From contig CAZGSG010000001.1 in the NCBI GenBank assembly GCA_964528095.1, positions 1-64,000 of the forward strand: a stretch of 64,000 nucleotides of DNA. The letters are read 5' to 3'. A program made the position numbers and the translations under genes. The notes beneath the pieces are model-generated. The model had not been told where the DNA came from. It did not search any database and saw only the letters and a program-made list of their open reading frames with translations. Origin of the DNA: CAZGSG01 sp964528095. Its GTDB lineage: Bacteria; Bacteroidota; Bacteroidia; Chitinophagales; Chitinophagaceae. Each line of letters begins with the position of its first letter. Position 1 is the first letter of the stretch. This document shows positions 1-8,145 of this stretch, in pieces.

Positions 1-492
1 GGAATCAGAAGGAATAGAAATGCCAAAGAAGCGTGACAATACCCGAAAAACATTTCCATCAACTACAGCATATGGTAAATTAAAAGCAAAAGAAGAAATA
101 GCCGAAGCTGTATAGGGGCCGATGCCTTTTAATGCTTTAATGTCTTCATATTGATCAGGAAAACGACCCGCTAATTCCTTTGAAATATAGCGGGCAGTTG
201 CAAGACGATTTCTGCAACGAGAATAATAACCCAGGCCTTCCCATAGTTTAAATACAACAGTATCGCTCGCATTGGCCAATTGATGGATATTGGGAAAAGT
301 ATCAATAAAACGATGATAATAATTCATTCCCTGGTCAACCCTTGTTTGCTGAAGAATGATCTCACTCAACCAGATCTTATAAGGGTCTTTTTCGCCTTTC
401 CAGGGCATTTCTCTTTTATTCTGCTCTGTATTCCATTTTAAAAGGAGTTTTGGGAATATTTTTTTGACCGGCTGTGGTATACTTTGTTTCAT
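1..492 (-). CDS. mutY: A/G-specific adenine glycosylase, N-terminal part (cut by window edge)
   Basis: The reverse strand is open from an ATG at 492-490 to the window edge, giving the first 164 residues. MutY removes adenine mispaired with guanine or 8-oxoguanine in base excision repair. The segment SEIILQQTRV at residues 43-52 carries the family's catalytic glutamate (Glu44). LKGIGPYTASAI at 121-132 is the helix-hairpin-helix, and DGNVFRVLSRFF at 145-156 holds the conserved catalytic aspartate. The iron-sulfur cluster cysteines and the NUDIX-like C-terminal domain would lie outside the window. The gene is divergent from the HU gene at 748, so the 255 bases between them should carry both promoters. 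Confidence 0.95.
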   Translation of the reverse strand, partial: MKQSIPQPVKKIFPKLLLKWNTEQNKREMPWKGEKDPYKIWLSEIILQQTRVDQGMNYYHRFIDTFPNIHQLANASDTVVFKLWEGLGYYSRCRNRLATARYISKELAGRFPDQYEDIKALKGIGPYTASAISSFAFNLPYAVVDGNVFRVLSRFFGISIPSDS

Positions 493-747
493 TTTATTTA
501 GTTCGCCATACTGTCAGGAAGATCAGCAAGAATGGTACGAATACATACGTACTCAAGGCTCACAATACCCCTGTTTTGTTGATTTTTTTGATAAATCTGT
601 GAATGATTTTTTCCCGATTCGGGCATCAATATCTGTCAATTTTATAATTCCTGGCCCAAATTGTTATAAAAAAAATGCCTATCCTGTTGACAATCATATT
701 ATTTTGTTCTAAATTGGCATTCTTAAACCACTTAAATCCCTGAAAAA

Positions 748-1071
748 ATGAGAAAAGCCGATCTCGTTAACCAGATATCCGAAAAGACGGGAATTCCCAA
801 AGTGGACGTACTGGTTACATTAGAAACAATGTTTAAAGAGGTAAAGGATACCCTTGCCGCTGGGGAAAATATATATATCCGGGGGTTTGGAAGTTTTATT
901 ACCAAAAAAAGAGCTGCAAAGATCGGCCGTAATATTAAGAAGAATATTGCCGTTCATATCCCTGAGCATTATATCCCTGCTTTTAAACCAGCTAAAGAGT
1001 TTGTAGCTGAAGTAAAGAAACTGAAGGAAGTAAAGCCTGACGCGGGCCCAGGCGAGGATTCAGATGCATAA
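748..1071 (+). CDS. HU/IHF family DNA-binding protein
   Basis: This 107-residue protein has the HU fold throughout. The N-terminal helices begin MRKADLVNQISEKTG, and the beta-arm region holds the signature IRGFGSFITKKRAAKIGRN at about residues 48-66. Such proteins bind DNA without strong sequence preference and bend it, compacting the nucleoid. The final 15 or so residues are acidic and glycine/proline-rich (ending GEDSDA), an extension beyond the usual 90-residue HU. The gene is divergent from mutY and begins a run of same-strand genes leading to ribonuclease G. A bacterial genome can carry several HU copies, so no specific symbol is assigned. Confidence 0.93.
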   Translation: MRKADLVNQISEKTGIPKVDVLVTLETMFKEVKDTLAAGENIYIRGFGSFITKKRAAKIGRNIKKNIAVHIPEHYIPAFKPAKEFVAEVKKLKEVKPDAGPGEDSDA

Positions 1072-1312
1072 GCCTGGCCGATCTGGAAACTGATCCTGGT
1101 TATTTATCCTACTTTTATTTTATTGGGTAAAAGAGTATGCATGGTCATATCTATGCGTCATATCAGTGATCTCGCGTAACTCATCTTATACTTTTATATA
1201 TTCTCCTGCAAATCGTTCAATTCGACAGATATGCCTATCCAGGTATTAACCGCAATTTTAAAATGTCGCGTACCGGGGCAATGTTTTATTTAACCATAAA
1301 TGCCGGGCAGTC

Positions 1313-1342
1313 CTGTATTTACACAAATCGGGGTTAACTTTG
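1313..1342 (+). promoter_or_regulatory. Candidate promoter in the 1072-1361 intergenic region
   Basis: The -7 element TAACTTTG at 1335-1342 matches the Bacteroidota consensus TAnnTTTG exactly. CTG at 1313-1315 lies 19 bases upstream, where TTG is expected. Transcription would begin near 1348, about 14 bases ahead of the GTG start at 1362. I see no gene or clear terminator in the rest of 1072-1361. Confidence 0.4.
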
Positions 1343-1361
1343 CAGCCAAAACAGGATAATC

Positions 1362-2240
1362 GTGAAGAAACCTCAAATAGTTACAATAGCTGCGGCCGTT
1401 TTACTGGTGGCAGCGATATATAGTTTTGGCAGAACAACGCCGAATAAAAAAAATATTCCACCTGTTGCCGACACTCACCAGCACACGGAAGGAGATGGCC
1501 ACGACCATGAGGCGGAAGAAGCTGTTATTACCATCGATACAATCCTGCAGACCGTTAAGAAACAGCTTACTACGGAGCAAACCACCCGCCTGGCCTTATT
1601 GGAGAATTCTATCACCAGGGGTGATGTAAAAGCCCAGCAATTGAAGGTCTATCACCAGTTATCACACTTCTGGGGAGATTCAGTAAGGTTCTTCCCCGCC
1701 TATGCCTGGTATGAAGCTGAAGCAGCAAGATTGGAAAATTCGGAAAAAACCCTCACCTCTGCTGCCCGTTTGTTTTTGGATAACATGCAGCAGGAGGAAA
1801 TTGGAGCACTGAGAAAGTGGGAGGCAATGCAGGCCAAAGACTTATTCGAACGATCTTTGAAGATAAACCCGGACAATGATTCAGCTAAAGTAGGACTCGG
1901 CGCCTGCTACCTGTTTGGAAATATTTCATCTAATCCGATGGAAGGAATTTTGAAGATCAGGGAAGTAACTGAAAAAGACAGTACGAATGCCTACGCCCAG
2001 CTCATGCTGGTTCAGGGTTCATTGATTTCGGGGCAGTATGATAAGGCGATCGGCCGTTTACAAACGGTTCTGAGTCTTCATCCTGATAATATCGAAGCTA
2101 TTCTTATGCTGGCGGATGTGTATGAGCGTACCGGTAAGAAAGCAGCAGCAATCGACTGGTATAAAAAGAGTCTTTTGCATGTAAAAAGGCCTGACGCCCG
2201 GACAGCGATCGAAAAGAGAATAGAGGATCTGGGAAAATAA
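1362..2240 (+). CDS. Membrane-anchored tetratricopeptide-repeat protein
   Basis: The 292-residue product starts at GTG with a short basic stretch and one hydrophobic segment (residues 6-22), so it is probably an inner-membrane-anchored periplasmic protein. A histidine- and acid-rich stretch (residues 38-54, including HQHTEGDGHDH) follows and could bind metal or simply be a flexible linker. The C-terminal half contains TPR units, for example AQLMLVQGSLISGQYDKAI and ILMLADVYERTGKKAAAIDWY, which normally mediate protein contacts. It lies between HU and a tiny ribosomal-type gene, 46 bases before the latter. No enzyme motif is visible, and its partner is unknown. Confidence 0.85.
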   Translation: MKKPQIVTIAAAVLLVAAIYSFGRTTPNKKNIPPVADTHQHTEGDGHDHEAEEAVITIDTILQTVKKQLTTEQTTRLALLENSITRGDVKAQQLKVYHQLSHFWGDSVRFFPAYAWYEAEAARLENSEKTLTSAARLFLDNMQQEEIGALRKWEAMQAKDLFERSLKINPDNDSAKVGLGACYLFGNISSNPMEGILKIREVTEKDSTNAYAQLMLVQGSLISGQYDKAIGRLQTVLSLHPDNIEAILMLADVYERTGKKAAAIDWYKKSLLHVKRPDARTAIEKRIEDLGK

Positions 2241-2286
2241 AAGTTATTGAACTTATTATAAACAAGAATTAAAAAATTATTTGAGT

Positions 2287-2382
2287 ATGCCTTGTGGTAA
2301 GAAAAGAAAGCGTCATAAGATTGCGACGCACAAGCGTAAAAAAAGACTAAGAAAGAACCGTCACAAAAAAAGAAATAAATAG
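2287..2382 (+). CDS. 31-residue Arg/Lys-rich AURKAIP1/COX24-type small protein (bS22/mS38-like)
   Basis: ATG at 2287 opens a 31-codon frame ending in TAG at 2382. It begins MPCGKKRKRHKIATHKRKKR and continues with almost only Lys, Arg, His and Asn. This composition and the pattern KKRKRxKxxTHKRKKRLRKxRHK are characteristic of the AURKAIP1/COX24 domain, which in mitochondria is ribosomal protein mS38 and in mycobacteria bS22 near the decoding centre. Assignment to the small ribosomal subunit is inference from that family. The position between a TPR gene and ribonuclease G fits an RNA-related role. Its small size and extreme base composition make it easy to overlook. Confidence 0.88.
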   Translation: MPCGKKRKRHKIATHKRKKRLRKNRHKKRNK

Positions 2383-2388
2383 TTCTTT

Positions 2389-2477
2389 AGTTCAGGGTTC
2401 GAGGTACAGTGTTAAAAGGCACTGGTTCTTTTGAAGAATAGCTTCGAACCCGGAACGCCGAACTCTGAACTTTTTTT
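2389..2477 (+). terminator. Long imperfect hairpin followed by a T-tract
   Basis: AGTTCAGGGTTCGA at 2389-2402 can pair, imperfectly and in alternative registers, with TTCGAACCC at 2443-2451 and with GAACTCTGAAC at 2460-2470. Seven Ts follow at 2471-2477. It lies just after the small basic gene and could end that transcript. The GTTC-rich iteration could also be a small repeat. Confidence 0.5.
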
Positions 2478-2623
2478 AAGACTTTTTTTGGTTAACTGGT
2501 TTCCCGCCGTACAAGTTTGCAACCCCACCCATAGCTGCAACTATATCCTTCCGGCATTCACGTACGGATCGCAGGTAGCCAGTGTTTTACAGCACGAAGC
2601 TGATTCATATTATGTAAGCTGTA

Positions 2624-4177
2624 ATGAACAAAGAACTTATCATTAACGCTGCACCCCAGGGTGTAGAAATTGCTTTGCTGGAAGACAGAAAGCTGGTGGA
2701 ACTGCATAGCGAAAAAAGCGATGCCAGGTTTGCCGTGGGTGACCTTTACCTGGGAAAAGTAAAAAAACTGATTCCCGGCCTCAACGCCGCTTTTGTAGAT
2801 GTGGGTTTTGAAAAAGATGCTTTTCTTCATTATACGGACCTTAGTCCCTATGCCCGTTCTTTACTGAAATTCACTGCCATGAGTATGGTGGAAAAGAATG
2901 AGTATGGAATGGACTTTGGAAAATTTGAAGTAGAGCCTGAGATAATCAAAACAGGAAAGATCAACGAGGTATTGAGCGGGAAACCAAACATACTCGTTCA
3001 GATCCTGAAAGAGCCCATCGCGGCAAAAGGCCCCCGCCTGAGTTGCGAGATCTCCCTGCCGGGAAGATTTGTGGTGATCACGCCCTTCAACAATATAGTT
3101 GCGGTATCAAGAAAGATCCATTCTTCCGAAGAACGGAAGAGGTTGCAAAAGATAGTGGAAGCCATCAAGCCAAAGAATTTTGGAGTAATAGTAAGAACGG
3201 CTGCCGAAGGCAAGAACACGGCCGAATTGCATGAAGATCTTTCAGCACTTGTAGAAATGTGGAAGACCATTCAAAAAAACCTGAAAGGTGCTGCTCCTCC
3301 CGCCAAAGTACTGAGCGAACAAACAAAGACCAATAGCATACTTCGTGACCTGCTAAATGCGGATTTTAATAAGATCGTGGTCAATGACCGGTCTATTTAT
3401 TCTGACACAAAAAATTATATCCAGCGGATCGCGCCTGAAAAGGAAGAGATCGTTTCTTTTTACCAGAATGGTTCCCCCATCTTCGATTCATTTGGTATTA
3501 CCAAGCAGATCAAATCGGCTTTTGGAAAAACAGTGAACCTGAACAGTGGCGCCTATCTCATTATAGAGCATACAGAAGCCCTGCATGTAATTGATGTCAA
3601 CAGCGGATATAAGAGTGTAAGTAATAACCAGGAACAAAATGCCCTGGAAACAAACCTTGAAGCGGCGGAGGAAATTGCACGCCAGTTACGTCTTCGAGAT
3701 CTTGGCGGTATTATCGTTGCCGATTTCATCGACATGAAACTGCCGGAGAATAAGCGCAAGCTGATGGAGAAAATGGAAGAATTCATGGCTCCCGATCGCG
3801 CAAAACATGCGGTATTGCCTATTTCCAAATTCGGACTGATGCAGATAACCCGGCAAAGAATGAAGCCGGAGATGAATATCAATACGCAGGAGATCTGCCC
3901 AAGCTGTAATGGAACAGGCAAAATATCTTCTACGCTCTTATTGGAAGATGATATAGAAAAGAACCTCAATTATCTCATCACACATAAGCACAGCGGTCTT
4001 AAACTCGTTGTTAACCCGATCATGTATGCATACCTTACCAAAGGATGGTTATGGTCCAGCAAAATGTCGAAATGGAATAAGAAATTCAAACAGAAGACAA
4101 GACTGGAAGGAGATACCAACTATCATCTTACTGAATATAAGTTCTTCGATAAACAGGACGAAGAGATAAAGTTGTAG
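2624..4177 (+). CDS. rng: Ribonuclease E/G family endoribonuclease (RNase G type)
   Basis: This 517-residue cytoplasmic endonuclease cuts single-stranded RNA and matures ribosomal RNA ends. An S1-like RNA-binding domain occupies roughly residues 35-110 (GDLYLGKVKKLIPGLNAAFVDVGFEKDAFLHYTDL). The catalytic DNase I-like domain includes VIDVNSG near residue 323 and GGIIVADFIDM near 364, which supply the metal-binding aspartates. The zinc-link cysteines appear in CPSCNGTG near residue 424. The length fits RNase G without the long RNase E scaffold tail. The ATG at 2624 gives the usual family N-terminus MNKELIINA. The gene faces the M14 peptidase gene tail to tail across a shared terminator. Confidence 0.95.
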   Translation: MNKELIINAAPQGVEIALLEDRKLVELHSEKSDARFAVGDLYLGKVKKLIPGLNAAFVDVGFEKDAFLHYTDLSPYARSLLKFTAMSMVEKNEYGMDFGKFEVEPEIIKTGKINEVLSGKPNILVQILKEPIAAKGPRLSCEISLPGRFVVITPFNNIVAVSRKIHSSEERKRLQKIVEAIKPKNFGVIVRTAAEGKNTAELHEDLSALVEMWKTIQKNLKGAAPPAKVLSEQTKTNSILRDLLNADFNKIVVNDRSIYSDTKNYIQRIAPEKEEIVSFYQNGSPIFDSFGITKQIKSAFGKTVNLNSGAYLIIEHTEALHVIDVNSGYKSVSNNQEQNALETNLEAAEEIARQLRLRDLGGIIVADFIDMKLPENKRKLMEKMEEFMAPDRAKHAVLPISKFGLMQITRQRMKPEMNINTQEICPSCNGTGKISSTLLLEDDIEKNLNYLITHKHSGLKLVVNPIMYAYLTKGWLWSSKMSKWNKKFKQKTRLEGDTNYHLTEYKFFDKQDEEIKL

Positions 4178-4202
4178 ACAATAATAGTAGGAGAAAATTT
4201 AT

Positions 4203-4238
4203 AAATGTGGTCCCGGATTAAATTCAGGACCACATTTT
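4203..4238 (+). terminator. Intrinsic terminator between convergent genes
   Basis: AAATGTGGTCC at 4203-4213 pairs exactly with GGACCACATTT at 4228-4238 around a 14-base loop. T-rich sequence follows on the forward strand and A-rich sequence precedes it. It probably stops both ribonuclease G and the convergent M14 peptidase transcript. Confidence 0.85.
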
Positions 4239-4248
4239 AATTTATGTT

Positions 4249-6780
4249 CTACTGCCCTACCATAAATACCGCATTACAAAACATCAGTTTTCCATTCTCC
4301 CAAAAATTGCGGAAGAGTACATCATCTGATAAATAAGTAACCGTACCACGACCTATATCCTGTACGCCGAATACCAGGCCGTCTTTAAGTTTATTCTTCA
4401 GTTTATACCCAATGAAACCAGATAACTGGTTATCTTTTTTTATGACACCTGCATTCCATCCGCCTTTTTTCATAAAGTCATAGATGGTGTTATCCATTTT
4501 TAATGTGTAATAATAAGAAGGATAGCCATACATGAGAGGATGAGAATTATCAGTATCTACTCTTAATATAGATCCGGGCGTTGAGCCCGGGATATCTTCT
4601 TTATCGCGGTTTTCGAAAAAGCGCAATGACGCATAGGGATTTTTTTTATCGCTTGTATCCTTGTCATCATCGTTCTTACGGATCTTTATTTCGCTCCATT
4701 CCTGTTTTGATAGCTGGGCCACGGCATTTTCCATCGCTATTACAGAACCACCGCCCTGTATCCATTGGTAAAATTGGTCAGCGGAGGACTTATCATTCAG
4801 AAAACGATAATTACCGTCGGGTAATATCAATACATCAATATTACTCCATTTAGCCCTGGTAAAATCATTGGCATTGATCAGTGTAACAGGATATTGTAAT
4901 TCTTTATCGAAAAAATGCCATATTTCTCCGGCAGACAGTGATCCTACCCCTTCGCCGGTAAGAAGGGCAATATTGCGCGCTTTCATCGGGTGTACTTTTG
5001 AACTGCCAAAGTCAAACCCCTTATCTACCATGCCGGTGCTTACTGCTGTAAGCGATATATTATTGTCGTCACAGATCTTCGCAATAGCTGGCCAGAATGA
5101 AGTTCCGAATCTCTCATTGCCTTTTTTTAGAATAATAACAGAGCCACGGGGATAAGACTGCCCATTCACTTCAAAGGGTTCTTCGGAAAAACGAAGCCGC
5201 ACTCCTTTTTTTAATAATTGAGCAACAGCAGCGGCGGAAGAAACACCCTGCCAGCGTAACGCATACCCATATGCATCTGGTGTATTGTTCTGCACAGGAT
5301 CGGGCAGTATTTTACCGCTTGTTGCGGCTATTGCCTGTTTGCTTGCATAAGCCGTCAATCCATATACATACGGCAGTGCCCATGCGGTAATATCATATGT
5401 TGCTGAATCGACGAGCCTCGATTGTGGTTCAAAAAGTACTTTTACCAATGTGGCTTTTGGTTGTGCGGAGCCTATTATTATATCGCCAGTAGCGACGGTA
5501 AAAGCTTCATCCCGGCCATTGTTATAATTAAACCCTTTTCCGCTGCCAGCACCTGTACCATATTGAATATTATTTTTATCAAGCAATGTCAGCAGGGCCC
5601 TGATGCGTTGCGCATCTGCAGGAATATTTTTTATTACATAAGATTTGTATTCACCAATCGTACCGCTTACTGCCGTGTTGAAGAATTTATGAAATTCTTT
5701 TACCAGTGATCCGGCGTTTTGTGAAGAGATTTCTATGGTGCTTAAGGAAGTAGTAAAATGATGAATAGCCCGGTCATATAAGGTAAGCGTATCGCCTTCG
5801 TCTGTGTAGGCACCTAAACCACTACCGCCACCGCCACCTTGTTCGTAAGTCATACCTATAGCACCATTATAAATTGGGTAGGTATCTCCGTAAGAAGGAT
5901 AGAACAGGTCAAATATTTCTTTGGTAAAATAGAGCCAGCCATTCTTATCAAAATACTTCGCATGGTTTTTTCCAATGGTAACCTGGAAATCCCGTTGCCA
6001 TTGTGTGATCGCCTCATGATAAGGTTGGGCGGCCGGCGCGAAATAATAAGGTTGATTGATGCCTTGCTCGTGGAAGTCAACATGTACCTGGGGCATCCAT
6101 TTATTATACTGGACCATGCGCTGCTGGCTTTCAGCCTGTGTTTGCCAGGCCCAGTCGCGGTTCAGGTCAAAGTTGTAATGATTAGATCTTCCGCCGGGCC
6201 AGGGTTCGCGGTGCTCACGGGCATCAAGATTGGGATTATAAGCGGTACCCACCACTGAATTGAACCAGTTCACATAACGATCCCGTCCGTCGGGATTCAC
6301 ACAGGGATCGATCAGCACCACGGTATTTTTCAACCACTCCTTCGTTTGTGTATTATTGGGATCAGCCAATGCAAAAAGGGTAAGCAAGAAGGCTTCTGAA
6401 GACGATGTTTCATTGCCATGCACATTATAGCTTAACCAGACAATGGCGGGCGCATTCTCCATAGGAGCTGCTCTATCTTTTGCCATATTTGCCAGCCTCA
6501 GGTTATTAAGCCGGATATTTTCCAGGTTACTGATATTCTCAGTGCTGGATATAAAAGCCAGGAATAAAGGCCGGTGTTCATTGGTTTCTCCGTACTGCTC
6601 CAGTTTGACGATATTGGGTAATGCCTGGGCGACATATTGGTAATAGCTGACTATTCGCCAATGAGGAGTATACCGGCTACCAATCTTATAGCCTAAAAAC
6701 TCTTCAGGAGATTTTAACTGGGCAATAGCGAGGATAGTAAATAAAGAACAACTGATCAGCAACAGAGATTTCCTGTACAT
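4249..6780 (-). CDS. Exported M14 family zinc carboxypeptidase
   Basis: The 843-residue protein begins with a signal peptide (MYRKSLLLISCSLFTILAIA, cleaved near AIAQ) and should be periplasmic or secreted. The M14 zinc site is visible: His and Glu of NVHGNETSSSE near residue 120, and the third ligand His in HVDFHEQG near 235. The general base Glu lies in MTYEQGGG near 311. DPCVNPDGRDR is the substrate-binding stretch typical of the family. The C-terminal 450 residues form a large extension with a glutamine-amidotransferase-like feel (WSNIDVLILPDGNYRFL), as in other Bacteroidota M14 proteins. Metallocarboxypeptidase activity is well supported; the substrate is unknown. Confidence 0.92.
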   Translation of the reverse strand: MYRKSLLLISCSLFTILAIAQLKSPEEFLGYKIGSRYTPHWRIVSYYQYVAQALPNIVKLEQYGETNEHRPLFLAFISSTENISNLENIRLNNLRLANMAKDRAAPMENAPAIVWLSYNVHGNETSSSEAFLLTLFALADPNNTQTKEWLKNTVVLIDPCVNPDGRDRYVNWFNSVVGTAYNPNLDAREHREPWPGGRSNHYNFDLNRDWAWQTQAESQQRMVQYNKWMPQVHVDFHEQGINQPYYFAPAAQPYHEAITQWQRDFQVTIGKNHAKYFDKNGWLYFTKEIFDLFYPSYGDTYPIYNGAIGMTYEQGGGGGSGLGAYTDEGDTLTLYDRAIHHFTTSLSTIEISSQNAGSLVKEFHKFFNTAVSGTIGEYKSYVIKNIPADAQRIRALLTLLDKNNIQYGTGAGSGKGFNYNNGRDEAFTVATGDIIIGSAQPKATLVKVLFEPQSRLVDSATYDITAWALPYVYGLTAYASKQAIAATSGKILPDPVQNNTPDAYGYALRWQGVSSAAAVAQLLKKGVRLRFSEEPFEVNGQSYPRGSVIILKKGNERFGTSFWPAIAKICDDNNISLTAVSTGMVDKGFDFGSSKVHPMKARNIALLTGEGVGSLSAGEIWHFFDKELQYPVTLINANDFTRAKWSNIDVLILPDGNYRFLNDKSSADQFYQWIQGGGSVIAMENAVAQLSKQEWSEIKIRKNDDDKDTSDKKNPYASLRFFENRDKEDIPGSTPGSILRVDTDNSHPLMYGYPSYYYTLKMDNTIYDFMKKGGWNAGVIKKDNQLSGFIGYKLKNKLKDGLVFGVQDIGRGTVTYLSDDVLFRNFWENGKLMFCNAVFMVGQ

Positions 6781-6901
6781 GAATTATTTTTTGTGTCACA
6801 ATTTAAGCAGGATGGATCTTTTCAAAGGGCATTTCTCTAAACCGGCAATGTTCCACTAAAAAGGGCTGTAAACAGGAACGCTGTTCAGCCTGGGGCAAAA
6901 A

Positions 6902-6928
6902 AAAGCGCTTCAGTAAATGAAGCGCTTT
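6902..6928 (-). terminator. Intrinsic terminator of the YugP-like gene
   Basis: AAAGCGCTTCA and TGAAGCGCTTT form an 11-bp perfect stem. Read on the reverse strand it is followed by a run of eight Ts. It lies 19 bases past the stop codon of the gene at 6947-7639. Confidence 0.9.
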
Positions 6929-6946
6929 GCCTGGTAAAAATTCACC

Positions 6947-7639
6947 CTAGTTACGGTCCCTGCTACCCAGGTATAACATTATATATTGTATTAATGTGAC
7001 AACGGCTGCCAGCGCTGCGACCACATAGGTAGTAGCGGCCCATTTCAGGGCATCTTTAGCCATTGGATATTCGGTTTTATTGGTCACATTGGTATGGTCC
7101 AGCCAGGCCAATGCCCTTTTACTTGCATCAAACTCCACGGGGAGGGTGATCAGGGAAAAGACCACGGTAATTCCCATTAAAATGATCCCGATCAGTAATA
7201 CGGTTGGATTACCGGAATAAGCCATGATGACGCCAGCCAGCAAAACCCAGTTGACAAGCATTGAACTGAACTGAACAGCCGGTACCAGCTTGCTTCGCAG
7301 GTTTAGGGGGGCATAGGAAGTGGCGTGCTGAACCGCATGTCCACATTCGTGTGCGGCAACGGCGGCGGCGGATACGCTCGACCCATTGTATACATCAGGA
7401 CTCAGGTTTACGGTCTTATTGGCGGGATTGTAATGATCGGACAAAAAACCCTCCACGGAGGTCACTTTTACGTCATAAATGCCGTTTTCCCGGAGCATTT
7501 TTTCAGCTATTTCTCTACCCGTCAAACCGTTGGAAAGGGGCACTTTACTGTACTTTGTAAACTTGCTTTTAAGCACCAAAGAGACAAGCATACTGATCCC
7601 TAAAAAAATAATGGAAACGATCATAATTCCTGATGTCAT
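6947..7639 (-). CDS. YugP-like membrane zinc metallopeptidase
   Basis: This 230-residue integral membrane protein has a hydrophobic N-terminus (residues 4-24), the zinc-protease motif HECGH near residue 100, and two further hydrophobic segments plus a C-terminal one around residues 200-222. VEFDASKRAL near residue 167 resembles the position of the third zinc ligand in the neutral zinc metallopeptidase family (Zn_peptidase_2, YugP). Substrates of this family are not established. The gene stands alone, followed by its own terminator and preceded by a 500-base non-coding stretch. Confidence 0.9.
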   Translation of the reverse strand: MTSGIMIVSIIFLGISMLVSLVLKSKFTKYSKVPLSNGLTGREIAEKMLRENGIYDVKVTSVEGFLSDHYNPANKTVNLSPDVYNGSSVSAAAVAAHECGHAVQHATSYAPLNLRSKLVPAVQFSSMLVNWVLLAGVIMAYSGNPTVLLIGIILMGITVVFSLITLPVEFDASKRALAWLDHTNVTNKTEYPMAKDALKWAATTYVVAALAAVVTLIQYIMLYLGSRDRN

Positions 7640-8145
7640 AATGTATAAAGTTTTATTCTTTTTATGTGATTATAACAAATCTGCGACCATTTAGATCAGT
7701 GATTGAAATTCAGCCGTTTTGTCACTTTTAAACGTTGGGATGTTAATTTTTTGTTGTAGAACTACACTACATCAAAAGAAAAAAGAATCAATATAACTTA
7801 CTATAAATTAATTGATTATGTGTTATATTATTATTTATTGTTATCAAAGAACAGCCGGTTCTGCAGACGGGTAAGTTATTCACAGCGACAAAAAATTATT
7901 TTGAAATGTAATGCAGAATTGTAACTTAGCAATAGAATTTAATGGGTTAGTAAGTAAGGGGGTCTATCGTAAGATTGACCCCTTTTACATTTTAAAAAAG
8001 CCTTACAATCAACGAGTTTATTCTACTTCTTTTCTCTTCTTTATTATACATGGATGTTGATCTTATCAGGTTATAATTTTTATCACTGATCTTGTTTCCT
8101 TTCAATCTTTTTTATTCAACAATGCTGATACTTTACCTTTAGCGC
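7640..8145 (+). other. 500-base non-coding stretch, AT-rich
   Basis: No convincing reading frame is present on either strand between the YugP-like gene and radA. The left part must hold the YugP promoter (reverse strand). The middle is AT-rich and ends in a strong terminator at 7956-7985 without a visible upstream gene. TACCTTTA at 8134-8141 resembles a -7 element and lies only four bases ahead of the radA start, although no good -33 element is seen. Confidence 0.5.
7956..7985 (+). terminator. Terminator-like hairpin with no gene in front of it
   Basis: AAGGGGGTC at 7956-7964 pairs with GACCCCTTTT at 7977-7986, and T-rich sequence follows. The nearest upstream forward-strand gene end is far away, and the neighbouring gene runs the other way. 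This may mark the end of a small untranslated RNA. Confidence 0.6.

Noticed and set aside
464..712. 82-codon forward frame between mutY and HU
   Set aside because: It overlaps the clear mutY start on the other strand, has low-complexity sequence and no recognisable motif.
2431..2646. 71-codon forward frame before ribonuclease G
   Set aside because: It runs through the hairpin and overlaps the true start of ribonuclease G; composition is not protein-like.
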